7,016 nt of DNA from CADEFF01 sp964569315 (GCA_964569315.1 CAZMUZ010000162.1:1-7016), one strand, 5' to 3'; shown: positions 1-6,096, counted from the first letter of the stretch. Notes: generated from the letters alone by a model not told the origin. Numbers and translations: made by a program.

Positions 1-449
1 CGACCCCGCCGCATATCGTGCCGGAATGGTACTTCCTGCCGTTCTACGCGATCCTCCGGGCGGTACCGGACCTCTGGTTCATCGATGCGAAGCTCGCCGG
101 CGTGATCGCGATGTTCGGCTCGATCATCCTGCTGTTCTTCCTGCCCTGGCTCGATCATTCGCCGGTGCGGAGCGCCCGGTTCCGTCCGGCCTACCGGTTC
201 TTCTTCTGGGTGCTGGTTCTGGCCTGCCTCGTGCTCGGCTGGGTCGGCGCCAACTCGCCGGATGCGTCGTTCCACGGCGTTCCGTTCCTGTGGATCGGGC
301 GGATCGCCACTTCCTACTACTTCCTGCATTTCCTCGTGATCCTGCCGATCCTGGGCTATGTCGAGAAGCCGAAGCCGCTGCCGCTCAGCATCAGCGAACC
401 GGTGCTGAAGCGAACCGCCTACGGTGCCAAGACGATGGAGAAGGCCTGA
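1..449 (+). CDS. petB: Cytochrome b of the bc1 complex (C-terminal part, 5' end outside window)
   Basis: This is the C-terminal 148 residues of cytochrome b, the membrane subunit of ubiquinol:cytochrome c oxidoreductase, which binds two b hemes and forms the Qo and Qi quinone sites. Reading begins in frame at base 3. The fragment opens with TPPHIVPEWY, the ef-loop segment whose PEWY motif (in-window residues 7-10) lines the Qo site. Three hydrophobic segments follow at about residues 30-50, 65-83 and 98-120, matching transmembrane helices F, G and H, and the end resembles the usual GYVEKPKPLP tail. The heme-ligand histidines lie in helices B and D, upstream of the window. The TGA stop shares its A with the ATG of cytochrome c1, so the two are coupled. 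In some Rhizobiales cytochrome b and c1 are one fused polyprotein gene (fbcH); here they are separate. Identification is secure; only the start is missing. Confidence 0.97.
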   Translation, partial: TPPHIVPEWYFLPFYAILRAVPDLWFIDAKLAGVIAMFGSIILLFFLPWLDHSPVRSARFRPAYRFFFWVLVLACLVLGWVGANSPDASFHGVPFLWIGRIATSYYFLHFLVILPILGYVEKPKPLPLSISEPVLKRTAYGAKTMEKA

Positions 450-1204
450 TGCGCCGCGTCCTTTCCGTGCTCGCCGCGCTCGCTTCCCTCGCCGCAACGC
501 CGACCCTCGCGGCGGAGGGCGGGCCGCTGCCGTCGCATCACTGGTCCTTCCAGGGGCTCTTCGGCACCTTCGACCGGGCGGCGGCGGTGCGCGGCCTGCA
601 GGTCTATACCGACGTCTGCGCCGCCTGCCATTCGCTGTCGCTCGTGGCCTATCGCAACCTCGCCGACCTCGGTCTCTCCGAGGATGCGATCAAGGCGCTC
701 GCTGCGGCCGCGACCGTCACGGACGGGCCGAACGACCAGGGCGAGATGTTCGACCGCCCGGGCCGGCCGGCCGATCACTTCGTGAAGCCCTTCCCGAACG
801 ATCAGGCGGCACGCGCAGCCAATAACGGCGCCCTGCCGCCGGACCTGTCGCTGATCGTGAAGGCGCGCGTCGGCGGCCCCGATTATCTCTACGGGCTCAT
901 GACCGGCTACGAGGAGCCGCCGGCGGACTTCACGCTGTTCTCGGGCATGAGCTACAACAAGGTCTTCCCGAGCCACCAGATCGCCATGCCGCAGCCGCTC
1001 TCCGACGGCGCCGTGACCTATGCGGACGGCACCGAGGCGACGCTCGACCAGATGGCGCAGGACGTGACCACCTTCCTCGCCTGGACCTCCGAGCCCGAGC
1101 TCGAGACGCGCAAGCGCATGGGCGTCAAGGTCATCCTCTTCCTGCTGGTGCTGAGCGGCCTGCTCTACGCCTGGAAGCGGAAGGTCTGGGCCGAGGTGCA
1201 TTGA
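449..1204 (+). CDS. petC: Cytochrome c1 of the bc1 complex
   Basis: This is the heme-c subunit of the bc1 complex; it takes electrons from the Rieske protein and passes them to soluble or membrane cytochrome c on the periplasmic side. The protein has 251 residues, normal for the family. Residues 1-22 form a Sec signal peptide (MRR, hydrophobic core, TLAA, probable cleavage before EGG). The heme site CAACH is at C57-C60-H61, and M180 in IAMPQP is the expected sixth heme ligand. A single C-terminal anchor helix spans about residues 226-241 and is followed by the basic cytoplasmic end WKRKVW. There are no cysteines besides the heme pair, so the extra disulfide known from some Rhodobacter c1 proteins is absent. 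The start is supported by GGAGAAGG at 437-444, four bases before the ATG. The gene overlaps petB by one base and is followed by a strong terminator, so it ends the pet operon. Confidence 0.98.
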   Translation: MRRVLSVLAALASLAATPTLAAEGGPLPSHHWSFQGLFGTFDRAAAVRGLQVYTDVCAACHSLSLVAYRNLADLGLSEDAIKALAAAATVTDGPNDQGEMFDRPGRPADHFVKPFPNDQAARAANNGALPPDLSLIVKARVGGPDYLYGLMTGYEEPPADFTLFSGMSYNKVFPSHQIAMPQPLSDGAVTYADGTEATLDQMAQDVTTFLAWTSEPELETRKRMGVKVILFLLVLSGLLYAWKRKVWAEVH

Positions 1205-1239
1205 GCGCTGCTGCCCGCTAGACTGGCTCTCGGAAAAGG

Positions 1240-1278
1240 GCCGGGGCGAAGCGTTCCTTCGCCCCGGCTTCTTCTTTT
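1240..1278 (+). terminator. Rho-independent terminator of the pet operon
   Basis: A perfect 11-bp stem (GCCGGGGCGAA at 1240-1250 with TTCGCCCCGGC at 1258-1268) closes a 7-base loop. It is preceded by AAAA (1234-1237) and followed by the T-rich run TTCTTCTTTT (1269-1278). It lies 35 bases after the cytochrome c1 stop. Stem, loop and T-tract all fit an intrinsic terminator on the plus strand. The next gene begins only 26 bases later. Confidence 0.9.
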
Positions 1279-1304
1279 GCGGTGCGCTCAGCGGGAGAAT
1301 CGAG

Positions 1305-2165
1305 ATGGCCGAAGCGGCGCTCAGAGGCATCGACCATACGCTGGTCGGGGTGCATGACCTGGAGGCGGCGCGCGAGCGCTGGCAGAGCCTGGGGTTCACC
1401 GTCACGCCGCGCGGCCGGCATATCGGCTGGGGCACGGCCAATTACTGCGTCATGCTCGGCGAGGGCTATATCGAGCTGCTGGGCATCGTCGATGCGAGCC
1501 TCTTCACCAACGGTCTCGACCGGTTCCTCGCGACGCGCGAGGGGCTGCTGGGTATCGCCTTCGCGAGCGACGATCCGCAGGCGACGAAGGCGCGGCTGGT
1601 CGCGCGCGGCCTGCATCCCGACGGCCCCAAGGACCTGAAGCGGCTGCTGGAGCTGCCGGAAGGCACCGTGGCGCCGGAATTCCGGCTGCTCTATCTGCCG
1701 AAGGAGGAAACGCCGGACCTTTCCGCCTTCGTCTGCTGTCATCTGACGCCGGCGCTGGTCCGCCGGCCGGCCTGGCTCGATCATGCGAACGGGGCAAAGG
1801 CGCTCGCCGGCGTGACCGTGGTCACCCGGAAGCCCGAGCGGGCCGCTGCCGGCTACCGGCCCTATTTCGGCGGCGATCCGACCGAGCCCTCGGCCGGCGT
1901 GGCGGAGATCGCCAGCGCGGCCGGCACGCTCCGCTTCGCGACGCCGGAAGCCTTCGCCCGTCTCTTCCCGAAGCACGGGCTCGATCTGAAGCCGCCGATG
2001 GCGGCCGCCATGACCCTCGAGGTTGCCTCGCTCGCGAAGACCGGCGCCTTTCTCGCACAGCACGGCTTTCCCACCACCTCGACGGACGCGAACACGCTCT
2101 ACCTGCCGGCCGAGGCGGGTAGTGGTGCGGTGCTGGAGTTTCAGGTTTCGGCCAAGGCTCCGTAA
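1305..2165 (+). CDS. VOC-superfamily (glyoxalase-like domain) protein, substrate unknown
   Basis: This 286-residue cytoplasmic protein has the vicinal oxygen chelate fold, most like the PF13468 'glyoxalase-like' group. The N-terminal module (about 8-105) starts with GIDHTLVGVHDLEAARERWQ and has GFTVTPRGRHIGWGTAN, the arrangement typical of that group. H11 and E57 (in YIELLG) sit where VOC metal ligands are expected. A second module starts near LDHANGAKAL (H160 in HANGA) and continues with AGVTVVTRKP, ending with AVLEFQV, where E278 could be a further ligand. No signal peptide or membrane segment is visible. The ATG is supported by GGGAGA at 1293-1298. The family includes dioxygenases, lyases and isomerases, and members of this subgroup are mostly uncharacterised, so no reaction is assigned. 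Placing the ligands is inference from family pattern. No promoter could be recognised in the 26 bases between the pet terminator and the start, and the stop is 6 bases from the converging aconitase X stop. Confidence 0.87.
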   Translation: MAEAALRGIDHTLVGVHDLEAARERWQSLGFTVTPRGRHIGWGTANYCVMLGEGYIELLGIVDASLFTNGLDRFLATREGLLGIAFASDDPQATKARLVARGLHPDGPKDLKRLLELPEGTVAPEFRLLYLPKEETPDLSAFVCCHLTPALVRRPAWLDHANGAKALAGVTVVTRKPERAAAGYRPYFGGDPTEPSAGVAEIASAAGTLRFATPEAFARLFPKHGLDLKPPMAAAMTLEVASLAKTGAFLAQHGFPTTSTDANTLYLPAEAGSGAVLEFQVSAKAP

Positions 2166-2171
2166 CGGGCC

Positions 2172-2603
2172 TCAGGCGGGGGCGATGCGGCCGTCCTCCC
2201 CGATCGCCGCCCGTGCGCCGGTTGCGAGCGCCGCCTGGTCGGGGAGCGGGACCAGCAGCACCGGAATGGCGCCCCAGCCCATCTCGCGCGCGACGATGAC
2301 GGCGAGCGGCAGGATGGCGTCCGGCTCGGGGATCACGAGCGCCGCGGGACCGTTGCCGTCCATCAAAAGCTCGGTCAGCACGTAGCTCGCCGAGCTCGAG
2401 CCGATCATCCCCGGCAGGACGAGGATCTTGCCGCGGATCGAGACGCCGTGCTGCGGGTGCCGCGGATCGGAGATGCGCCCGGTTTTGGCATCGACGCCGC
2501 CCCAGAAGCTGATCGGCTTGGTGAGCTTCAGGATCTCGCCTTCCGCCCGGCCCCGGATTTCGACCTGGCCCCGGATCGGCGTGGCGGAGGCATGCGCCGT
2601 CAT
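2172..2603 (-). CDS. Aconitase X small (swivel) subunit, DUF126 family
   Basis: This is the small subunit of a two-subunit aconitase X, 143 residues, corresponding to the mobile 'swivel' domain of aconitases. Recognition rests on the conserved central block: LTKPISFWGGVDAKTGRISD (about 27-46), HPQHG (49-53), then GKILVLPGMIGSSSASYVL (about 58-76), the glycine/serine-rich loop expected to bind the substrate carboxylate or phosphate. The C-terminal half carries LVIPEPDAILPLAVIVA, also typical. The start ATG overlaps the large-subunit stop (ATGA, 2600-2603). No strong ribosome site precedes it, so translation is probably coupled to the large subunit. Known bacterial members with their large partner are cis-3-hydroxy-L-proline dehydratases; archaeal ones can be phosphomevalonate dehydratases. 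The partner is certain from adjacency; the substrate is not. It converges on the VOC gene with 6 bases between stops. Confidence 0.93.
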   Translation of the reverse strand: MTAHASATPIRGQVEIRGRAEGEILKLTKPISFWGGVDAKTGRISDPRHPQHGVSIRGKILVLPGMIGSSSASYVLTELLMDGNGPAALVIPEPDAILPLAVIVAREMGWGAIPVLLVPLPDQAALATGARAAIGEDGRIAPA

Positions 2604-3853
2604 GCCCAGACGCTCTCGTCGCGGGTGACGCGGCCGGTCATGGCGGAGGCGACGCAATCCTCGAGGCTGCCATAGATCACGCCATAGCCGGTGTTGGGCG
2701 GGGTGTAATGCGCGAACTTGCCGGAATTGGTCATCAGCACGCCGGTCTTCGCCGGCAGGATCGGCGCCACCACCACGCAGGTGTCGGCGACGACGGTGAT
2801 GCCGCTTTCCCTGAACGTCGCGAGCGCGCCGCTCGCTTCCAACCGCTCCACCACGGCGCGGCCGGTGCAGACATAGAACGGGATCGCGACCTTGCGCCGC
2901 CCGAGCGCGCCGGCGAGGAGCCCGAACTCCGCCTCGGAGAAATGCGGGCTGCCGAGCGCCACGGCATCGATGCGGGCGGCGGTCGAGGTCGAGAGCCGGT
3001 CGCGCATGGCGCGCAGCATGTCGGGCATCACCCGGATGGTCCGTTGCGGCGGCTCGCCGCCGAGCGCCGCCGTGGCGGTCGGTGCCTCGGGAGTGAGCCC
3101 CGCCATGTGAAAGAGCCCGATGGCGCCGCTCGAGGCCGAGGCCGCACCGAAGGATTTGAGCTGATCCTCGGTCGCGGTCCGCGGCAAGCCGTCGATCACG
3201 CCGATGGCGCCGCCGAGCTCCTGCCCGTACCAGTAGCCGAGCACGGGATAGAACACGTCCCTTGCCTTGAGCGCCTCGCTGAGGCCGCTCACATCGACCA
3301 GCACCGTCGCGCGCCGATTTTCGGGGCGGTGCAGCCCGTAATAGGGCGCGCGGCCGAGCAGGGCGCAGCAGATATCGAGGAAATCGCCATAGCGGTTGGT
3401 GCGCGCGCCGAGCACGGAATTGCAGAAGGCGACCGCGTTGCTCTCGCCCCAGGCGACCTGCTCGCCGGGCTTCGGACGGTGGCCGGCCTGGTAGGGCGCG
3501 CAGGTCCAGGTCGGTCGGCAGCCCATGGCCTCGTAGGCGCGCATGAGGCGGAGCGCCATGGCATGGCCATGACCGGTCGACCGGACGGTGTGGTTGACGA
3601 GATCGAGCCCGCCCACATTGAGGGTGGTCGGCACCGCGACCTTGCCGCCCCCGGCCGCGAGCCGCTCGCCGAAATAGACCCCGCAATCGCCGTGATAGAC
3701 CGCCCCGTCGATATGGGCGGAGGCGACCGGGATGAGGTGCGGCGCCCCCAGAAGCCCGGCCATCTCGGCCAGGATCCGCATGGCGAGCCCGTTCGCCTCG
3801 CCGCGCTCGCCGGCGGCGATCGATCGTTCCTCGGGGGTAAGCGTCAGCGCCAT
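2600..3853 (-). CDS. Aconitase X large (catalytic) subunit, DUF521 family
   Basis: This is the catalytic subunit of aconitase X, a cytosolic iron- or Fe-S-dependent dehydratase of the aconitase superfamily, 417 residues, near the usual 400-430. Signature blocks are AHIDGAVYHGD (46-56), VPTTLNVGGLD (74-84), a TCAPYQAGH segment (117-125), GESNAVAFCNSVLGARTNRY (136-155), the GSPHFS loop (301-306), VADTCVVVAPI (355-365) and TNSGKFAHYTP (375-385). Cysteines C118, C359 and C400 and the C162-C163 pair are candidates for metal binding or catalysis; which ones do so is inference. The chosen ATG gives MALTLTPEER, a typical N-terminus, with GGAG six bases upstream (3860-3863); the frame stays open further upstream but that extension is arginine-rich and unlike the family. 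Bacterial homologues act as cis-3-hydroxy-L-proline dehydratase (EC 4.2.1.171), but no pyrroline-carboxylate reductase, racemase or amino-acid transporter gene is adjacent. The gene may be read from its own promoter or from the GST gene 145 bases upstream. Confidence 0.94.
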   Translation of the reverse strand: MALTLTPEERSIAAGERGEANGLAMRILAEMAGLLGAPHLIPVASAHIDGAVYHGDCGVYFGERLAAGGGKVAVPTTLNVGGLDLVNHTVRSTGHGHAMALRLMRAYEAMGCRPTWTCAPYQAGHRPKPGEQVAWGESNAVAFCNSVLGARTNRYGDFLDICCALLGRAPYYGLHRPENRRATVLVDVSGLSEALKARDVFYPVLGYWYGQELGGAIGVIDGLPRTATEDQLKSFGAASASSGAIGLFHMAGLTPEAPTATAALGGEPPQRTIRVMPDMLRAMRDRLSTSTAARIDAVALGSPHFSEAEFGLLAGALGRRKVAIPFYVCTGRAVVERLEASGALATFRESGITVVADTCVVVAPILPAKTGVLMTNSGKFAHYTPPNTGYGVIYGSLEDCVASAMTGRVTRDESVWA

Positions 3854-3897
3854 GCGCGGCTCCGGAAGGGGCGGCAATCCTAGCGGAGCGCGCCCGG

Positions 3898-3923
3898 CCC
3901 GTCGAAGCCTACCCGTCGAAGCC
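3898..3923. repeat. Short tandem repeat, two copies of a 12-base unit
   Basis: CCCGTCGAAGCC occurs at 3898-3909 and again at 3912-3923, separated by TA, a 14-base period. It lies in the leader between the GST gene and the aconitase X large subunit, 45 to 70 bases before the latter's start. It could be a pair of binding half-sites in direct orientation or a simple slippage duplication; the sequence does not decide. Confidence 0.5.
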
Positions 3924-3926
3924 CAA

Positions 3927-3986
3927 GGGCGGAAATGCGACGGGCGGAACGGCGCCGCCCGCCCTTCCGCCCGCCCGCAACGTCGC
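3927..3986 (-). terminator. GC-rich hairpin cluster after the GST gene, possible weak terminator
   Basis: Several competing stems lie in the first 75 bases after the GST stop. GGGCGGAA (3927-3934) pairs with TTCCGCCC (3965-3972). GGGCGG (3942-3947) pairs with CCGCCC (3955-3960). An outer stem joins GCGACGGGCGG (3937-3947) to CCGCCC plus GTCGC (3971-3976 and 3982-3986). None is followed on the minus strand by more than a short run of T (ATTT), so intrinsic termination is doubtful and read-through into aconitase X is possible. The rest of the 145-base gap shows no coding potential. Confidence 0.3.
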
Positions 3987-3998
3987 AAGGATTGGCGA

Positions 3999-4607
3999 CT
4001 ACTTGCTGAGGCCTTCCGCCTTCAGCGCGGCCTGGACCGCCGGGCGCTGGGCGACGCGACCCATGAAGCCGCTCAGATTCTTGAGAGGAGCGATATCGAG
4101 GCCGACATGCTGGCCCCAGCCCGCGACGGTGAAGAGGTAGCCGTCGGCCACGGAGAACTTGTCGCCGAGGAGGAACGGCTTGCTCGCGAGCCGGCCGTCC
4201 ACATGGGAGAGGCGCGCCATCGCCCGCTTCTGCACGACCGGCTTGTAGGCGTCCGGCATGTCCTTCGAGAAGAGCGAGCCGATCGTCTTGTGCAGCTCGG
4301 TGGTGATGAAGTTCAGCGTCTCCTGCGCGTGGTAGCGATCCTTGCCGCCGGCCTTCGGAAAGAGGCCCGAATCCGGCTTCTGGTCGGCGATGTACTGCAC
4401 GATCGCCGGGCCTTCGGTCAGCACGTCGTTGTCGTCGAGCTGCAGCGCCGGCACATAGCCGTTCGGGTTGATCTTGGTGTAGTCGGCGCCGTCCTTGGTC
4501 TTCTTGGTGCCGAGATCGACCTGCACGAGGTCGAAGGGCAGCCCCGCCTCGCGAAGCGCGATATGCGGGGAGAGCGAGCAGGCGCCGGGCGAATAATAGA
4601 GCTTCAC
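3999..4607 (-). CDS. gstA: Glutathione S-transferase, beta class (GstA-like)
   Basis: This soluble beta-class glutathione transferase of 202 residues conjugates or reduces electrophiles and peroxides with glutathione; family length is 201-203. The thioredoxin-like N-domain (1-78) begins MKLYYSPGACSLSPHIALRE, with C10, the beta-class cysteine that can form a mixed disulfide with glutathione. V52-P53 is the cis-proline loop contacting the glutathione backbone, and the TEGPAIVQYIAD segment (64-75) supplies the gamma-glutamyl contacts. The helical C-domain (about 87-202) carries ITTELHK with H106, the second residue typical of the class, the FSVADGYLFT capping box (151-160) and the usual EGL end. 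The start is GTG at 4607, chosen because it places the family's first residue exactly and has AAGGAG nine bases upstream. The gene stands alone, with long gaps on both sides, though co-transcription with aconitase X downstream cannot be excluded. Its natural substrate is not predictable. Confidence 0.95.
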   Translation of the reverse strand: MKLYYSPGACSLSPHIALREAGLPFDLVQVDLGTKKTKDGADYTKINPNGYVPALQLDDNDVLTEGPAIVQYIADQKPDSGLFPKAGGKDRYHAQETLNFITTELHKTIGSLFSKDMPDAYKPVVQKRAMARLSHVDGRLASKPFLLGDKFSVADGYLFTVAGWGQHVGLDIAPLKNLSGFMGRVAQRPAVQAALKAEGLSK

Positions 4608-4616
4608 GGGGAAAGT

Positions 4617-4622
4617 CTCCTT
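4617..4622 (-). promoter_or_regulatory. Ribosome binding site that fixes the GTG start of the GST gene
   Basis: Read on the minus strand this is AAGGAG, nine bases before GTG at 4607. An in-frame ATG at 4631 would add eight residues, but it lies upstream of this site and has no purine-rich site of its own. Family alignment also begins at the GTG, so initiation at 4607 is preferred. Confidence 0.75.
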
Positions 4623-4653
4623 CGGTTGCATGAGGATGATTGCCGATAGGAAA

Positions 4654-4671
4654 GCCGCCCTTCGGGGCGGC
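4654..4671 (-). terminator. Perfect 7-bp hairpin with tetraloop in the GST leader
   Basis: GCCGCCC (4654-4660) and GGGCGGC (4665-4671) enclose a four-base loop (TTCG on plus, CGAA on minus). On the minus strand it is followed by TTTCC, which gives it the look of a weak intrinsic terminator reading toward the GST gene. On the plus strand it would be a very stable cUUCGg hairpin but has no T-run. It lies 46 bases before the GST start, so it could end ychF transcripts, attenuate GST expression, or simply be a stable leader structure. Confidence 0.4.
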
Positions 4672-4778
4672 GGTGGCAGGGTCTCGCGGAAGACCTTGAG
4701 GGTGCGGCGTCGGACGCTGCCGCGATGGAACGCATCTTGCCGCCCCGATCGAACCCCGCAAGTAGGCACCGTCGCGGC

Positions 4779-4804
4779 ACCCGCTTTCCCGTGGGATAGC
4801 GGGT
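4779..4804. promoter_or_regulatory. 26-base near-perfect palindrome, candidate operator
   Basis: ACCCGCT (4779-4785) mirrors AGCGGGT (4798-4804), and inside it TCCC (4787-4790) mirrors GGGA (4793-4796). Only a T/T pair at 4786/4797 and the two central bases break the symmetry. The tight centre suits a dimeric DNA-binding protein better than an RNA hairpin, and no T-run follows on either strand. It sits about 170 bases upstream of the GST start. Regulator and target are unknown; this is inference from symmetry alone. Confidence 0.35.
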
Positions 4805-4929
4805 CGGGGCGGATTTGCGACGATAGGCCGCGTCCTACATGGAAATCGGACTGCCGCGATGGTCCTGCCGGTCGGGGGCGGGCGAGCCCGTGACCAGGCC
4901 CGTCTCCGCAATCGACGCGATCCGCACCC

Positions 4930-4948
4930 TTCGGGCGACCGGCCCGAA
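4930..4948 (-). terminator. 7-bp hairpin downstream of ychF, possible terminator or 3' end structure
   Basis: TTCGGGC (4930-4936) and GCCCGAA (4942-4948) close a five-base loop (GACCG). It lies 50 bases after the ychF stop on the minus strand. No T-run follows, so it does not meet the intrinsic terminator pattern and may instead protect the mRNA 3' end or act with Rho. Confidence 0.3.
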
Positions 4949-4998
4949 CCCTTCGCGACAGCCTCTCCCTTTCCGGTCCGGTCGGGTACCCCCGAGGA

Positions 4999-6096
4999 TC
5001 AGACGTTGAAGCGGAAGTGGAACACGTCGCCGTCCTTGACGAGGTAATCCTTGCCTTCCGAGCGCATCAGCCCCTTGTCCTTCGCGCCCTGCTCGCCGTT
5101 GCAGGCCACATAATCGTCATAGGCGATGGTCTCCGCGCGGATGAAGCCGCGCTCGAAATCGCTGTGGATGACGCCGGCCGCCTCCGGCGCCCGCGCGCCG
5201 CGATGCACCGTCCAGGCCCGGGTCTCCTTCGGCCCCACGGTGAAGAAGGTGAGCAGGTCGAGCAGGGAATATCCCGCCCGGATGACGCGGGTAAGGCCGG
5301 TTTCTGCGAGGCCGAGGCTCTGCAGGAACTCCGCCTTGTCGGCCGCCTCTTCGAGCGCCGCCACCTCCGCCTCGATCGCCGCCGAGATGATGACATGGCC
5401 GGCGCCCTCGGCCTTCGCCTTCGCGGCGACCCTGGCCGACCATTCGTTGCCCGCCGCGGCCGCCGTCTCCTCGACGTTGCAGACATAGAGCACGGGCTTC
5501 GAGGTCAGGAGCTGAAGTTGCCGGAAGGCCTCGCCAAGCTCCGCCGGCACCCGGGCTTGCCGCGCGGGCTTGCCTGCGCGCAGCGTCTCGAGGGCGGGGG
5601 CCGCGGCGTCGAGCAGCGCCTTCGCTTCCTTGTCGCCGCCCTTCGCCTTCTTCTGCGCCGCATCGACGCGCCGCTCGAGGCTTTCGAGATCGGCCAGCAT
5701 CAGCTCCGTCTCGACGATGTCGGCATCGCGCAGGGGATCGACCGAACCCTCCACATGCGTCACCTCGCCCGCGAAGCAGCGCACCACATGCACCACCGCA
5801 TCCACCTCGCGGATATGGCCGAGGAACTGGTTGCCGAGGCCCTCGCCTTTGCTCGCGCCGCGCACGAGCCCGGCGATATCGACGAACTCGAGCTGGGTCG
5901 CGATGATCTTCGCGGATTTCGCGATGCGCGCCAGCACCTCCAGGCGCGCATCCGGCACCGCGACGCGCCCGACGTTCGGCTCGATCGTGCAGAAGGGATA
6001 ATTCGCCGCTTCCGCCGCTTGCGTCGCCGTCAGCGCATTGAAGAGCGTCGATTTGCCGACATTGGGCAGGCCGACGATGCCGCAGGTGAAACCCAT
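4999..6096 (-). CDS. ychF: Redox-regulated ATPase YchF (OBG-family P-loop protein)
   Basis: YchF is a ribosome-associated P-loop ATPase (OLA1 in eukaryotes) implicated in translation and stress responses; 365 residues is the standard length. The P-loop is GLPNVGKST at 9-17, switch II has DIAGLVRGA from residue 73, and H94 in NQFLGHIREVDA is the family's replacement for the usual catalytic glutamine. The specificity motif reads NVEE (207-210) instead of the GTPase NKxD, which in this family goes with a preference for ATP. A helical coiled-coil insertion spans about 130-200, and the C-terminal TGS domain about 281-364 (FFTVGPKETRAWTV, HSDFERGFIRAE). The ATG start gives the canonical MGFTCGIVGLPN, with GAGGA nine bases before it. 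It lies downstream of pth with a 157-base spacer filled by palindromic repeats; the pth-ychF order is common in bacteria. Confidence 0.98.
   Translation of the reverse strand: MGFTCGIVGLPNVGKSTLFNALTATQAAEAANYPFCTIEPNVGRVAVPDARLEVLARIAKSAKIIATQLEFVDIAGLVRGASKGEGLGNQFLGHIREVDAVVHVVRCFAGEVTHVEGSVDPLRDADIVETELMLADLESLERRVDAAQKKAKGGDKEAKALLDAAAPALETLRAGKPARQARVPAELGEAFRQLQLLTSKPVLYVCNVEETAAAAGNEWSARVAAKAKAEGAGHVIISAAIEAEVAALEEAADKAEFLQSLGLAETGLTRVIRAGYSLLDLLTFFTVGPKETRAWTVHRGARAPEAAGVIHSDFERGFIRAETIAYDDYVACNGEQGAKDKGLMRSEGKDYLVKDGDVFHFRFNV

Larger units (their letters stand above)
4608..4998. other. 391-base gap between ychF and the GST gene; no gene recognised
   Basis: Reading frames here are short, arginine-rich and unlike any family, so I see no protein gene, tRNA or known RNA. 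The stretch holds the ribosome site and leader of the GST gene, a 7-bp hairpin at 4654-4671, a palindrome at 4779-4804 and a 7-bp hairpin at 4930-4948, listed separately. Any promoter for the GST gene should be here, but no convincing -35/-10 pair was found. It is long for this compact window, where other gaps are 6 to 157 bases. Confidence 0.6.

Noticed and set aside
419..1441. Long minus-strand open frame across cytochrome c1 and the VOC start
   Set aside because: It spans two unrelated plus-strand genes and a strong terminator, and its product is low-complexity Arg/Gly/Glu-rich sequence.
2172..3853. Aconitase X pair as phosphomevalonate dehydratase of the archaeal mevalonate route
   Set aside because: The surrounding genes are clearly proteobacterial, such bacteria normally use the MEP route, and no mevalonate-pathway gene is nearby. 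It is not strictly excluded without phylogeny.
2708..3883. Long plus-strand open frame across the aconitase X large subunit
   Set aside because: Antisense shadow of a well-conserved gene; the translation has no domain pattern and no ribosome site was found.
3854..3988. 45-residue N-terminal extension of the aconitase X large subunit
   Set aside because: The extension is Arg/Pro-rich and unlike the family; the ATG at 3853 has GGAG six bases upstream and gives a typical N-terminus.
1305..4607. VOC protein, aconitase X and GST as one detoxification or catabolic module
   Set aside because: The VOC gene is on the opposite strand, the gaps are large on one side, and no shared substrate is suggested by any motif. 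Adjacency alone does not support a joint system.
4608..4769. 54-residue N-terminal extension of the GST
   Set aside because: It runs through a stable hairpin, has no homology to the GST fold, and the family start coincides with the GTG at 4607 that has its own AAGGAG site.
4736..4770. tRNA-like GGTTCGATC on the minus strand
   Set aside because: The bases on either side cannot form the T-arm stem, and no acceptor stem or anticodon arm is present at the right spacing.
4630..5047. Small plus-strand genes of 62-87 codons in the ychF-GST gap
   Set aside because: The products are Arg/Pro-rich with no recognisable pattern, no clear ribosome site was found, and one runs into the ychF coding region.
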